DNA from: Granulosicoccus sp964390335
GTDB lineage: Bacteria; Pseudomonadota; Gammaproteobacteria; Granulosicoccales; Granulosicoccaceae
NCBI GenBank assembly: GCA_964390335.1
Contig: CAYMHU010000019.1
Coordinates: forward strand, 1 to 64,000
Direction of reading: 5' to 3'
Length of the DNA stretch: 64,000 nucleotides
Position 1 is the first letter of the stretch. Every line of letters starts with the position of its first letter. Both the position numbers and the translations under genes were made by a program. The notes under the pieces are model-generated. The model was not told where the DNA came from and made no database searches. It saw only the letters and a program-made list of their open reading frames with translations. Shown piece after piece: positions 44,034 to 53,832 of the stretch.

Positions 44034-45415
44034 TGGCCAGCCGCGCTCCAGTAATCAGCAAAAATCTCATCCAAGCTGGGTTCTCTAGTCGGAATTTCAC
44101 GGATGATTTTGGTTGATTGCATGAAGTGTCTGTAGTTAACGTTTTCATTGACCGAATTACCACCCCATGTGCCGCAGCCCATTGACAACGAAAACGGCAT
44201 GCCGTTCGTGAACGATCCACCCGTGGCGAATGTGTGCGCCTGATTGACAATCACTCGGCTAGTGGGCATCGCTGTTGCCAACGTACGTGCTCGATTGTCA
44301 TCAGTGGAATGTAAGCCAACCGAATGACCCGCGCCTTGATACTCTTGAATACGGCGTGTCACGGCAACGGCGTCATCGAAATCCTGGGCGCGATAAAGCG
44401 CAAGCACCCGACTTAACTTTTCACCCGATAAAGGATGATCGGCACCAATGCCCGTTGTCGGAACGGCGATGTACTCAGTGCCTTGCGGAACATCAAGTTC
44501 TAGCGCGGCAATCATTTTGTCGGCATCTTGAGCAATCACCTCACGATTCAAATGCCCATCGGGCCAAAGCTTGGCAATGATTCCGCTCTCATCTTCTACG
44601 AGCGCGCCACCGTGACGAGCCATCGCGGCAACGAAGTCAGCATAGACAGCATCAACCACAACAACGGCGTTTTCCGAACTGCACGAAGTGGCATTATCAA
44701 AGCATTTAGATGCGCGAATTTTTTCAACCGCAGCGTCAAGATCGGCCGTCTCGTCTACTATCACAGTGACATTGCCCGCACCTACCGCCACTGCGGGTGT
44801 GCCAGCAGTTTGAGCGCGATGCACGTTGTTCTGGCTGCCGGTCGCGACGATCATGTCGCATGCTTCCATTAACGCTTGGGTCTTGGCTTTTGATCCGGGC
44901 GCTGGCAACACCTGCACCAAATCCGGATCCTCATTGATCTTAGCGAATTCAGCGTGCACAAATTCCAATAACCGTTCCGCACAAGCCACGCCTTTCGGCG
45001 AAGGTGCAACAACTATCGCGTTACCACACTTCAGCGCGTTGATGATGTTGTTGGCGGGCGTCGCAGCAGGATTGGTTGACGGCACAATAGCCGCAACGAC
45101 GCCTTTCGCACGGGCGATTTCTGTTATGCCTGTTGCCGGGTCGTCGGACATCACGCCAAAAGTCACTGCATGCTGGATGTCGTGCATGACCCCAAGAGTT
45201 TTGCGATGATTCTTGGTGATTTTATCGGGCACGTTTCCTAGCCCGGTGGTTTTCACAGCTAATTCTGCGAGTTCGCGATTACGCGCTGGTTCCATGATTG
45301 CCCAAGCTGCAGCTTGGGCAGCGCGATCATAGCGTGCCTGCGATCCGTTTGCCTCAAAGCGTGCTTGCGCGGCTTTTGCCCGCGCTACAATCGAATCAAT
45401 AATATCTTCACTCAT
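44030..45415 (-). CDS. sauS: Acylating aldehyde dehydrogenase (candidate sulfoacetaldehyde dehydrogenase, SauS-like)
   Basis: A 461-residue CoA-acylating member of the aldehyde dehydrogenase superfamily. The cofactor part contains VVAAIVPSTNPAATPANNI and the nucleophile region CFDNATSCSSENAVVVV with the catalytic cysteine near 245. This is the short family of AdhE/EutE-like reductases that interconvert an acyl-CoA and an aldehyde. Sulfoacetyl-CoA to sulfoacetaldehyde fits because a ligase is coupled downstream (ATGA), a TctABC importer upstream (TAATG), and TauE/SafE exporters lie beyond. Sulfoacetaldehyde acetyltransferase (Xsc) is not in the window. Confidence 0.65.
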   Translation of the reverse strand: MSEDIIDSIVARAKAAQARFEANGSQARYDRAAQAAAWAIMEPARNRELAELAVKTTGLGNVPDKITKNHRKTLGVMHDIQHAVTFGVMSDDPATGITEIARAKGVVAAIVPSTNPAATPANNIINALKCGNAIVVAPSPKGVACAERLLEFVHAEFAKINEDPDLVQVLPAPGSKAKTQALMEACDMIVATGSQNNVHRAQTAGTPAVAVGAGNVTVIVDETADLDAAVEKIRASKCFDNATSCSSENAVVVVDAVYADFVAAMARHGGALVEDESGIIAKLWPDGHLNREVIAQDADKMIAALELDVPQGTEYIAVPTTGIGADHPLSGEKLSRVLALYRAQDFDDAVAVTRRIQEYQGAGHSVGLHSTDDNRARTLATAMPTSRVIVNQAHTFATGGSFTNGMPFSLSMGCGTWGGNSVNENVNYRHFMQSTKIIREIPTREPSLDEIFADYWSAAGQ

Positions 45416-46914
45416 TACTGTTCTGCTGTTTTATTACTGGGTGCTTGAAAGGCTCGATAAACACTGGAGCCAAGTGTAAGGATCCCGGCAAAAATCAGAA
45501 CCGCACAGATGGGACGCGAAAAATACGTACCCAAATCGTAGTGCACCATCTGCATACCTTGCGCAAAGTTTTGCTCACCTATTTTGCCCAGGATCAATCC
45601 CAATACGATGCCTGGAATGGAAAACCCGGACCGACGCAACAGATAACCAAGAATACCGGCCAAGAACATAACAATGACATCCAGCACCAACCCTCGGTTG
45701 ATATAAGCGCCGGTCGTGGCCAACATCAGTATCAAGGGCGCAAGGAACTGAAACGGGATCTTAAGCAGGTTGAGGATCGTTTTAGTTTCAACCAAGCCAA
45801 TAATCAGGATGGACAGATTGGCAAAAAACATCGCCGCAAACACAATCCAGATCAGATCGGGCGACAACATAAAAACCAATGGACCGGGTTGCAGATCGTG
45901 CATCTGAAAAACCACTACCATCATTGCAGTCAGTGCACCGCCAGGCAGACCCAAGGCTAGCAGCGGAATCATCGCTGCGCCCGTGGCTGCATTGTTTGCC
46001 GTTTCGGCAGAGATCACGCCTTCAAGTTTGCCTTTACCGAATTCTTCGCGGTTTTTAGACCAGCGAACGGCCTCGCCATAACTCATGAAAGCGGCCAAGG
46101 TCGCACCGATACCGGGCAAGATGCCACACAGAAATCCAACAATGATGGAACGGGCAACCGCAATCTTATGCATCCATAACTCGAGCCACGATGGGAAGGT
46201 CATGGATACTTTGGGCGCTTTATATTTGCCGCTCGCTTTTTTCTCCGCTTGTACGAAGATCTCGGACACCGCGAAGAAACCCAAAATAGCGGGTACAAAC
46301 GCAATCCCGGCCGCAAGATCAGTAATGCCAAAGTTGTAACGGTTAATGCCTCCCACCGGGTCTTGTCCGATTGTTGCGATCAAGAGTCCGATCAGTACAG
46401 ACATCCACCCTTTCCAAATGGTGCGCGCCCCAATAGAAGATGCGACAGCCAACCCGAAGAAGACGAGTGCAAATATTTCCGGCGGCCCGATGTTGCGAAT
46501 GGCCCAATTAGCTAACGGTTCAGTTGCTGCCATCATCACCAGTGCCGAGGCCATACCACCGATAGCAGAACACAAAACGGCAGCACCTACCGCTTTGCCA
46601 GATTGCCCGTTCTGGGTCATGGGATAGCCGTCAAACGCCGTTGGTGCGTTCTCAGCGGAACCGGGGATATTGAACAGGATGGCGGTGATTGCACCGCCAT
46701 AGGTGCCGGTGCAGTAAATCACAGCAAACAGCATCACACCTTGGGCGGGTTCAAGGGATGCCGTGAATGGCAACAAAATAGCCGCCAGTGTGAGCATGCT
46801 CACGCCTGGAATAGCGCCAAACAGCATGCCACCAACGACGCCAAATACAAAGATTGCAATTGAGACTGGGTCGCCAAACAGGGCTGCAGAACCGGCTAAA
46901 AAATTCTCTATCAT
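45415..46914 (-). CDS. tctA: Tripartite tricarboxylate transporter, large permease TctA
   Basis: A 499-residue membrane protein with about eleven to twelve helices. The TctA signatures are GVVGGMLFGAIPGVSMLTLA, ILFNIPGSAENAPTAFDGYP and the matching second-half region GILPGIGATLAAFMSYGEAV. It forms the main channel of a TTT importer with TctB and the periplasmic TctC. Sits 7 bp after tctB and overlaps the aldehyde dehydrogenase start by one base (TAATG). Substrate is set mainly by TctC. Confidence 0.93.
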   Translation of the reverse strand: MIENFLAGSAALFGDPVSIAIFVFGVVGGMLFGAIPGVSMLTLAAILLPFTASLEPAQGVMLFAVIYCTGTYGGAITAILFNIPGSAENAPTAFDGYPMTQNGQSGKAVGAAVLCSAIGGMASALVMMAATEPLANWAIRNIGPPEIFALVFFGLAVASSIGARTIWKGWMSVLIGLLIATIGQDPVGGINRYNFGITDLAAGIAFVPAILGFFAVSEIFVQAEKKASGKYKAPKVSMTFPSWLELWMHKIAVARSIIVGFLCGILPGIGATLAAFMSYGEAVRWSKNREEFGKGKLEGVISAETANNAATGAAMIPLLALGLPGGALTAMMVVVFQMHDLQPGPLVFMLSPDLIWIVFAAMFFANLSILIIGLVETKTILNLLKIPFQFLAPLILMLATTGAYINRGLVLDVIVMFLAGILGYLLRRSGFSIPGIVLGLILGKIGEQNFAQGMQMVHYDLGTYFSRPICAVLIFAGILTLGSSVYRAFQAPSNKTAEQ

Positions 46915-46921
46915 GATTTGC

Positions 46922-47467
46922 TCACAACCCCTGCAATTTAGCGTTCATCGTCAGGATCCAAGCGCTAAAGTCATAGAACGGCGATACGTTGCCTTGTGGC
47001 AATGGTGCATTCAGGATCACAAGGAACAATCCGATGAACAGCACATAAATGACAACCGTCATAATCAGAATCGCTTTCCATCGACGTTCGCCGAACAACC
47101 ACATAATGGCTGCAATAAAAAATGGCGCTGAGAAATAGATTCCAACGGGTTTAAGCAACCAGGCAAATATAAACGGCGTCAGCAGCACTGTGGCCATCCG
47201 AGTTACCGTGCGGGGATTGCTGAAATCTCCCTCATCATCACTTTTGCCGATCGTGCCTTGCGAGGATGACCCGTACTTATATTGAAACCAGATGTTACCA
47301 AGCGTTGCGATCAGTAAAATGCCAATGATCACGCGTGGCCATGCTGTTGCACCAAAGCGATAAATTTCAATGGGCTGATTAAACTCGAATGAAAACCCAT
47401 AAAAGACCGCGATAATCAGCAGAAAGATTACCGCCTCGATCAAATGGGTGCGCGTTAAACGTCCCAC
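46922..47467 (-). CDS. tctB: Tripartite tricarboxylate transporter, small permease TctB
   Basis: A 181-residue protein with four predicted membrane helices (AVIFLLIIAVFYGFSF, VIIGILLIATLG, MATVLLTPFIFAWLL and ILIMTVVIYVLFIGLF). It starts at GTG 47467, preceded by a strong GGGGAGA ribosome site. It is the small membrane subunit of the TTT system. Located between tctC and tctA, with a stem-loop in the spacer upstream. Confidence 0.88.
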   Translation of the reverse strand: MGRLTRTHLIEAVIFLLIIAVFYGFSFEFNQPIEIYRFGATAWPRVIIGILLIATLGNIWFQYKYGSSSQGTIGKSDDEGDFSNPRTVTRMATVLLTPFIFAWLLKPVGIYFSAPFFIAAIMWLFGERRWKAILIMTVVIYVLFIGLFLVILNAPLPQGNVSPFYDFSAWILTMNAKLQGL

Positions 47468-47497
47468 GTTGTGTCTCCCCTAAAGGTATAAATACAA

Positions 47498-47519
47498 CAG
47501 GGCACCCGAAGGTGCCCTG
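47498..47519 (-). terminator. Stem-loop in the tctC-tctB spacer
   Basis: CAGGGCACC/GGTGCCCTG makes a 9-bp perfect stem with a CGAA loop, about 20 bp after the tctC stop. There is only a weak T-rich stretch after it. It is likely to protect the upstream mRNA end or give partial termination, so that the binding protein is made in excess over the permeases. Confidence 0.7.
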
Positions 47520-47537
47520 ACAAGTCACATGGGATAC

Positions 47538-48551
47538 TTACTTAACTTCCAGACCCATTGCTTTGTACACTTCGCGGTATTGCCCAATTGATCGAGTGAT
47601 CAGTTCCTTCGCACCTTCGGTGTCACGGTAGCTATCGATAACTGTCATGAACTTACTCTCGTTAAAGGCTTGATAGCTGTCTTCACAATAGCCACGCTGG
47701 AATGCCCATTGCAACCACTCGACTCGGTCTGCAGGTGCGTCAGCATGTACATAGAAACCACGGAAACGCAGCAGCGGATCGAAATCCATGCCTGCTTCGC
47801 GGTGTGTCATGGTGTCAGCGAATGCTTCTGGTCGCTCGTCAAAGATAGTCAGGATTGGCTTGAACTGGCCTGCATCCAGGAAGTTGCGCACATCACCAGG
47901 CTGCTCGAACAAGGCATCAACCTGACCACCCAGTAAAGCACCGTAACGTGGCGCACCCTTGTCAAACGAAATCTGCTGGATAGACATACCCGTTGCATCT
48001 GTGATGAAACCCATGGTGACACGTTCCATCGAACCTTCTTTAGATACGTTCGCAATGGTTGCCTTGCCGTCCTGCGCTTTCACCCATTCAACAAACGATG
48101 GCCAATCGGTGAATCTTGTTTCATTTGTGCGAATGTAAATCTGGCTAAAGGTCACCTGGCTGACCACCAACGGAATCAAGTCTTCTGCCGGGTTGGGCAT
48201 TGTAGAATCTAACGCGTGTGCAGATGATGCATCGTCAATGTGCTCAAGCACGTTGTAGCCATCTGCTGGCGCAGCCATATAGGCAGTCATGCCGACGGTG
48301 CCCGAACCACCTGGCTTGTGATCGCGGTTGATTGGAACGCCAGTGAGTTCTGTGACTGCCTCAGCCATTGCCGCTGCCACCTGACCAGAACCGCCAGCTG
48401 GGCCGTAAGGAACGATCATTGTTAGTGCGCGTTCCGGAAATCCACCTGGCTTATCAAAAGATACTTCCGTTCGTTTACATTCAAATGCTGATACGGTGCT
48501 CGATGAGAACACGGCGGCTACAATCGCCGCAGTACCTAGAAATTTCTTCAT
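47538..48551 (-). CDS. tctC: Tripartite tricarboxylate transporter substrate-binding protein TctC
   Basis: A 337-residue periplasmic binding protein from ATG 48551; a longer frame adds six residues. A signal peptide lies at about 1-22 (AAIVAAVFSSSTVSA). The Bug/TctC features are FPERALTMIVPYGPAGGSGQ, GVPINRDHKPGGSGTVG and the binding-site loops thereafter. An excellent GGAGGAG ribosome site precedes the start. First gene of a five-gene operon; divergent from the LacI-type regulator. Confidence 0.93.
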   Translation of the reverse strand: MKKFLGTAAIVAAVFSSSTVSAFECKRTEVSFDKPGGFPERALTMIVPYGPAGGSGQVAAAMAEAVTELTGVPINRDHKPGGSGTVGMTAYMAAPADGYNVLEHIDDASSAHALDSTMPNPAEDLIPLVVSQVTFSQIYIRTNETRFTDWPSFVEWVKAQDGKATIANVSKEGSMERVTMGFITDATGMSIQQISFDKGAPRYGALLGGQVDALFEQPGDVRNFLDAGQFKPILTIFDERPEAFADTMTHREAGMDFDPLLRFRGFYVHADAPADRVEWLQWAFQRGYCEDSYQAFNESKFMTVIDSYRDTEGAKELITRSIGQYREVYKAMGLEVK

Positions 48552-48658
48552 ATTTCTCCTCCAAACCATGACTGCTGGTTAATTTTGCCGATTATATTTT
48601 TTCCCCGACCGCTTAAATCGCGGATGGTAAGCACCAGTTTAAATTATGAAAATAAAAA

Positions 48659-48672
48659 TGCAAACGTTTTCA
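48659..48672. promoter_or_regulatory. LacI-family operator between tctC and its regulator
   Basis: TGCAAACGTTTTCA has the palindromic form TGNAAACGTTTNCA with the central CG characteristic of LacI/PurR-type binding sites. It lies 21 bp upstream of the regulator start and about 107 bp upstream of tctC. It probably mediates autoregulation and control of the transport operon. Confidence 0.78.
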
Positions 48673-48692
48673 TTTCTGCTAGCCTAGCGCCC

Positions 48693-49727
48693 ATGAAACG
48701 ACCAACCCGTACTCGCGGCGGAGCACCCGGCATCATTGACGTTGCCAATCGAGCCGGTGTGTCCCCGGCCACAGTTTCGCGTTTTTTCAACTCCCCGGAT
48801 TTGCTCGGTGCAAAAACCAGAGCCCGGGTCCAGGTTGCAGCTACCGAACTTGGCTATATTCGCGACCGCATGGCCAGCGCCATGCACAACCGTTTTTCCG
48901 GCACCGTGGGGTTAGTGGTGCCCACCATCAACAATACTATTTTCAGTGAGCTAATCGCCGCGTTTTCGAACCGCCTGCTGGAGCACGACAGAACGATGTT
49001 GGTTGCCAGTCATAACTACGACCAGATGCAGGAAGCATCGATTATCCGATCTCTGCTTGAGCGCAAGATCGATGGCATTGCATTGGTGGGTCAGCACCAC
49101 CAACGAAGCGCAATCGACATGTTGCAAGTTCGGTCTGTGCCAGTCATCGCGGTGTGGGGATACCATCCGGAAACGAGCATTCCATTTGTGGGTGCCGACA
49201 ATTGCCTCGCTGCTAAAAAAGTAACACAGCATCTTATTGATCTTGGACACAGTGATATCGCATTTATCTTCCCGGACACCGAAAACAATGATCGAGCTGC
49301 TGAGCGCATGCGAGGTGTGCAGCTAGCCATGCAAACGGCTGGGCTCTCAATACCTGCTAAGCGTTTGCATACTTGCCCCTACAACATAGCGCAATCCAAA
49401 GCCACGGCTATCGACTTGTTGTTGGAAAACAAACCAACGGCGGTTGTGTGTTGCAACGATGTGATTGCGCACGGTGTGATCTATGCGGCGCAACAACTTA
49501 AGATGACACTACCTGACGAACTGTCAGTCGTGGGTATTGGCGACTTTACCGGGTCGGCCGATATTGTGCCATCGCTGACTACGGTGCGCTTGCCTGCAAA
49601 TCAAATTGGAAGAATTGCCGCGGATGGTTTGGTGCACATGAGTGAAAATGGTGAGCAAAGCCACTTTGAAAATCGAGTCATTGATACGGAGTTAATCGTC
49701 AGGGAATCCAGTGGCTGCCCAGTGTGA
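48693..49727 (+). CDS. LacI family transcriptional regulator
   Basis: A 344-residue repressor. The start at ATG 48693 gives a short basic N-terminus before the helix-turn-helix IIDVANRAGVSPATVSRFFN and hinge region LGYIRDRMASAM. The C-terminal effector domain is of the periplasmic-binding type (TVGLVVPTINNTIFSELIAA, then FPDTENNDRAAERMRG). The longer open frame reaches upstream through the operator and is not credible. Divergent from the tctCBA-dehydrogenase-ligase operon with its site between them, it is the probable controller of that operon, with the imported acid or a CoA-derived metabolite as inducer. Confidence 0.92.
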   Translation: MKRPTRTRGGAPGIIDVANRAGVSPATVSRFFNSPDLLGAKTRARVQVAATELGYIRDRMASAMHNRFSGTVGLVVPTINNTIFSELIAAFSNRLLEHDRTMLVASHNYDQMQEASIIRSLLERKIDGIALVGQHHQRSAIDMLQVRSVPVIAVWGYHPETSIPFVGADNCLAAKKVTQHLIDLGHSDIAFIFPDTENNDRAAERMRGVQLAMQTAGLSIPAKRLHTCPYNIAQSKATAIDLLLENKPTAVVCCNDVIAHGVIYAAQQLKMTLPDELSVVGIGDFTGSADIVPSLTTVRLPANQIGRIAADGLVHMSENGEQSHFENRVIDTELIVRESSGCPV

Positions 49728-49748
49728 CACCTACGCCACAGCGCTACT

Positions 49749-52054
49749 CTACCAATCTATTTTTGACCAACCACCATTAACCCGTCGGCTCGTGATGGTA
49801 CGTTTTGCGTAAGCTTCGGACGGGGTTGCGCGATCGCCATTGTCTCGCACCATTGCGTTAATCGTGAGTACTGCTGAAATGGATTTATCTGCATTACGCA
49901 CTCTAATTCCGCTAATACCAATATCCAATCGTTCAAATCGACTCATTAGTGCTTTAAACAACTTTGACTGATCAGAACTGATGGCGAGTCGATCCATTGT
50001 GATTGCATCTTTGGATTCAATAGCTCTGTGCAATCCATCGAACATGCGAGTAACCTTGTCGAAATCAGCATCGCTAACCGGTTTGTTATGTTCTTGCAAA
50101 GCTGCATCCACGGCAAACCCCAGTGTTTCTACCCGGGTATCGTCTGCATTAATTGAACGTGCAATCGCCAATTGCGTTGTTGCGGCGGTTAAATCACCCA
50201 CACTTAGCGAATTTTGTGCAGATAAAATCGCTTGCTTTAAGCGTCGCTCTGTACGTGCTGCTGTTTGACGTTTAGCCTCTGCTTGCGCTAATTGTTGTTG
50301 TCGCTGAGCTTCTTTTTCCGCCGCAATCTTTGCAAGCTTTTCCTGCTCTGCCAGTGCCGCTGCGTCCTTTTCTCTCTGCTCAGCCAGCGCCTCGGCTTTT
50401 GCCGCTTCCTCTGCAAGCCTTTCCTGTTCGGCTAACTTAGTCTGTTCAGCCTGTGCTGCCTGTTCTTGTTGAGCTTTNNNNNNNNNNNNNNNNNNNNNNN
50501 NNNNNNNNNNNNNNNNNNNNNNNNNNNNNNNNNNNNNNNNNNNNNNNNNNNNNNNNNNNNNNNNNNNNNNNNNNNNNCCTGTTCGGCTAACTTAGTCTGT
50601 TCAGCCTGTGCTGCCTGTTCTTGTTGAGCTTTGCGTTCGGCTGCAGCCCTGGCAGCTGCTTCACGTTCAGTTGCTAAGCGCTGTTGTTCGGCTTCGCGGG
50701 CCAAAGCGCGTTCTTTTTCGATTGCTTGTTCTTCGATTGCTTGTTCCTCAACCGAATTCTGCGTTGCGCTTTGACCGGCGATCTGATCAGCAGCTCGTGC
50801 TACATCGTTGTTTGCAGGCTGATTGGCAGGCAGCGCAGCGTTATTCTTAGCATCTGCCGGTTCTGATATCGCAGTAACCACCTCGGTGGTGTTCTCCCCG
50901 ATAGTCTTTGTCGGTTGTGCCAGATACCATAAACCTCCGGCTACGCCCGATAACAACAGCGCAATCCACGCGAACGATTTTATACCTGTACGTGTCGAGC
51001 CATCACGTGCAGCAGATACAGCATCGTACGTTGAACTGCGCCGCTCTCTGGACAATACGGTAGCGTCCGACATTTCATTCAACATATTGGTATCGAACCG
51101 ATTCTGTCGTCGCGACTCAAGCGACTCACGTTGCGGTTGAACGGCTTCTGCATGACCACGACGCAACAACGCAGGTACCCAGTCATTTAAACTTTGCGGT
51201 CGATCCGCGATTTTAAACTTCAATGCCCAATCAACGGCTGCAAGAAACTCTGGACTGAATTTACCTTCACCTAAGAAACTTGCTGGAATCAGCGGGTCTT
51301 TACCACCGTTGAGTATTGCTGCGCCGCGCTGTGTGCTCTCAACCGGATCCTTGCCGCAGATACCGTAATAAAGCGTTCCACCCAGCGCGTAGATGTCTGT
51401 CCATGGACCTTGTTGATCATCATTCTCAGTGTTGTATTGCTCCATCGGCGCATAACCGACCGACACCAGCGCAGTCAGACTTTGCTGTGTGAATTTGCTA
51501 GCACTGCGAGCCGAACCGAAATCCAGCAACACAGGACTGCCATTCTTGCGCACGAGAATGTTTGCAGGCTTTATATCGCGGTGGATAAAACCTAAGCGAT
51601 GTACTTCTGTCAAGCCTTCGATGATCGGTAAAATTAGTTTTTTTAAGGAATGCTCGGAACGCGCATCCGGGTTCTTAAAATATGAACGCAGGTCTTCCCC
51701 TTCTTCAAACTCCATGACCATGTAAGCCGTGCTGTTTTGCTGAAAGACCGACATGACCCGAACAATATTCGGATGATTAAACTTAACGAGATTTCGTGCT
51801 TCTTTAATAAAGCGCTCCATCCCCCAACGAAAAATATCGCCGTGCTCTGCTGTAATTGGATGAACATGGCTGTTAGTATGCCGGGTGGCAATGTCGCCGG
51901 GAATATACTCTTTTATCGCGACTCGGTAATCGAGATTGGTGTCTGTTGCCAAATAAATGACGCCGAACCCGCCTCTGCCTAGAATGCGCTCAATGCGATA
52001 CCAATTCAGCATCTCACCTTGCTGAAGAGTGCTATATGAAGCCTGTGATTCCAT
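49749..52054 (-). CDS. Membrane-anchored serine/threonine protein kinase with coiled-coil extracytoplasmic region
   Basis: One gene broken by a 100-N gap (50478-50577). If the identical 55-base ends are merged, the frame is restored and gives a 716-residue protein. Kinase domain, about residues 15-280: ILGRGGFGVIYLATD, the Lys in VAIKEYIPG, HRDIKPANIL and LLDFGSAR. A linker and a membrane helix (FAWIALLLSGVAGGLWYLA) follow. Beyond it is a long Ala/Glu/Gln/Lys coiled coil of TolA-like composition and a C-terminal folded domain (MDRLAISSDQSKLFKALMSRF to the end). The start is ATG 52054. Hanks-type kinase with a probable periplasmic sensor. Coil length is uncertain because of repeats. Confidence 0.85.
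50478..50577. other. Scaffold gap (100 N) inside the kinase gene, flanked by identical 55-base ends
   Basis: Bases 50423-50477 equal 50578-50632. Removing the Ns and one copy (155 bases) leaves a coding length divisible by three and an unbroken kinase frame, so the gap is most likely an overlap artefact. Extra coiled-coil repeat units could also have been collapsed here. Confidence 0.88.
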
Positions 52055-52332
52055 TAAATGGCAACGTCGAGACCGACTGTGAACGAATGCACATGGTATC
52101 AAAGAATGCCAGAAAGACGTGTAAACACTTGTGTGTTGGTGCCGGTAGATCGTTGAAAAGCCTCAGAATTGAGACACAATCCAACGGATTCAACGGTTAG
52201 GACTTGGAGTTTATACCTAACCTCTCAGGGAGCCACGTTTTGTGCCGATATAATGGCCAATCGGACAATACCAACCGGCGAAACGCACGCAGCGTACTAA
52301 CCTTCCAAAATACATTTCGAGGCCCGGCCCTA

Positions 52333-53781
52333 GTGAGCACTGAGAATACCTATCTAACTGCATATATCGAAGAACAATCTCTGGCGGAACGCATGGTCCC
52401 AGCCGTGGGCATGCTATACCGCGAGTGCGGTGTCATCATCACCGTGTTTAGCCGTAAGCTCATGAACGGTTCAACAATTGATATTATCAAGGCTCACAGG
52501 CAAGCAGTTCAGGTGGTTGGCGAATCCGTATCTGTAGCCGAGACATCCAGACTACTTAATTTGCTTGCCGACATTAAGCCGGGCTCTTCGCGCATCGATA
52601 TAGGTCAGCTTGCACACAAGGCACGCAATGCCGGACTACTGAGTACACATGATGATACGCAGCTAAGAGAATTTCTGGTTGAGCAAACTAAACATCTGCA
52701 AGAAGAAAGCACCTTACTCGATGAGCCTCGCGATATTGTGTTGTATGGCTTCGGTCGTATTGGTCGCATCATTGCTCGCTTATTAATTGAGCGCACCACA
52801 TCCAGCAACCCGTTGCGTCTACGAGCTATTGTTGTCAGAGGTGGGCGCGATGGTGATCTGCAAAAACGCGCCAGTCTGTTACGTCGCGACTCAATACACG
52901 GTCCATTTAGTGGTCACATCAATGTTGATGTTGAGCAAAGCGCGATTATCGCTAACGGAAACTTTATTAAAGTCATCTATGCCAATCAGCCCGAAGACAT
53001 CGACTACACAGAATACGACATTAACAATGCGCTTATCGTTGATAACACTGGCGTATTTAAAGACGAAGAAGCATTGTCTCGTCACTTAACGCCTAACGGT
53101 GCTAGCAAAGTCCTGTTAACAGCGCCTGCTGGGGGCAATATCAAAAACATCGTTTATGGCGTCAACGATGACATGATAGACGATGCAGACAACATTGTTT
53201 GTGCAGCCAGCTGTACGACGAACGCGATTACCCCTATCTTAAAAGTCATGAATGACAAGTTCGGGATTGAAAACGGCCACGTAGAAACCGTGCATTCATA
53301 TACCAACGATCAGAACCTTATCGACAACTTCCACAAGGCCGATCGGCGTGGACGCAGCGCACCGTTAAACATGGTGTTAACGTCAACCGGCGCTGCTAAG
53401 GCAGTAGCCAAAGCCTTGCCTGAATTAGCAGGAAAACTGACCGGCAACGCTATTCGGGTTCCAACGCCAAATGTGTCGATGGCGGTTTGTAATTTGAATT
53501 TAAAAACCAGCACAACCCGTGATGAAATCAATACGCATGTGCGTGACATGGCGTTCAACTCAGATTTGAGCTTACAAATCAGTTACTCCTATTCCACAGA
53601 AGTGGTATCAACCGATTTAGTCGGCACGCCGGAACCTGCCATTTTTGATTCGGTTGCTACCCTTGCTGATGATAATCGTTGTGTTTTGTATGTGTGGTAC
53701 GACAACGAATACGGCTACAGCACCCAGGTGCTGCGTGTAATGCAACACATGGTTGGTTTGCATATTCCTACCATTGCATAA
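52333..53781 (+). CDS. gap: Long-form glyceraldehyde-3-phosphate dehydrogenase
   Basis: About 482 residues if started at GTG 52333. The longer open frame from 52204 adds 43 residues unlike the family. After an ~140-residue N-terminal extension of helices (YLTAYIEEQSLAERMVPAVG) come the NAD-binding YGFGRIGRIIARLL, the catalytic ASCTTNAITP with its nucleophilic cysteine, HSYTNDQNLIDNFHKADRRG and WYDNEYGYS. The extension is the mark of the long GAPDH class known from marine gammaproteobacteria. It probably serves gluconeogenesis or glycolysis in the cytoplasm. Start codon uncertain. Confidence 0.88.
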   Translation: MSTENTYLTAYIEEQSLAERMVPAVGMLYRECGVIITVFSRKLMNGSTIDIIKAHRQAVQVVGESVSVAETSRLLNLLADIKPGSSRIDIGQLAHKARNAGLLSTHDDTQLREFLVEQTKHLQEESTLLDEPRDIVLYGFGRIGRIIARLLIERTTSSNPLRLRAIVVRGGRDGDLQKRASLLRRDSIHGPFSGHINVDVEQSAIIANGNFIKVIYANQPEDIDYTEYDINNALIVDNTGVFKDEEALSRHLTPNGASKVLLTAPAGGNIKNIVYGVNDDMIDDADNIVCAASCTTNAITPILKVMNDKFGIENGHVETVHSYTNDQNLIDNFHKADRRGRSAPLNMVLTSTGAAKAVAKALPELAGKLTGNAIRVPTPNVSMAVCNLNLKTSTTRDEINTHVRDMAFNSDLSLQISYSYSTEVVSTDLVGTPEPAIFDSVATLADDNRCVLYVWYDNEYGYSTQVLRVMQHMVGLHIPTIA

Positions 53782-53832
53782 ACCGGTTTTACGCCACTAA
53801 TATTGTGAGAAAGCTATTGCTAACTCGCAGTA

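Noticed and set aside
50423..50632. The two identical 55-base sequences flanking the kinase gap as a true direct repeat
   Set aside because: Their length is exactly 55, as at the gap at 33531, and merging restores the reading frame, so a k-mer overlap explains them.
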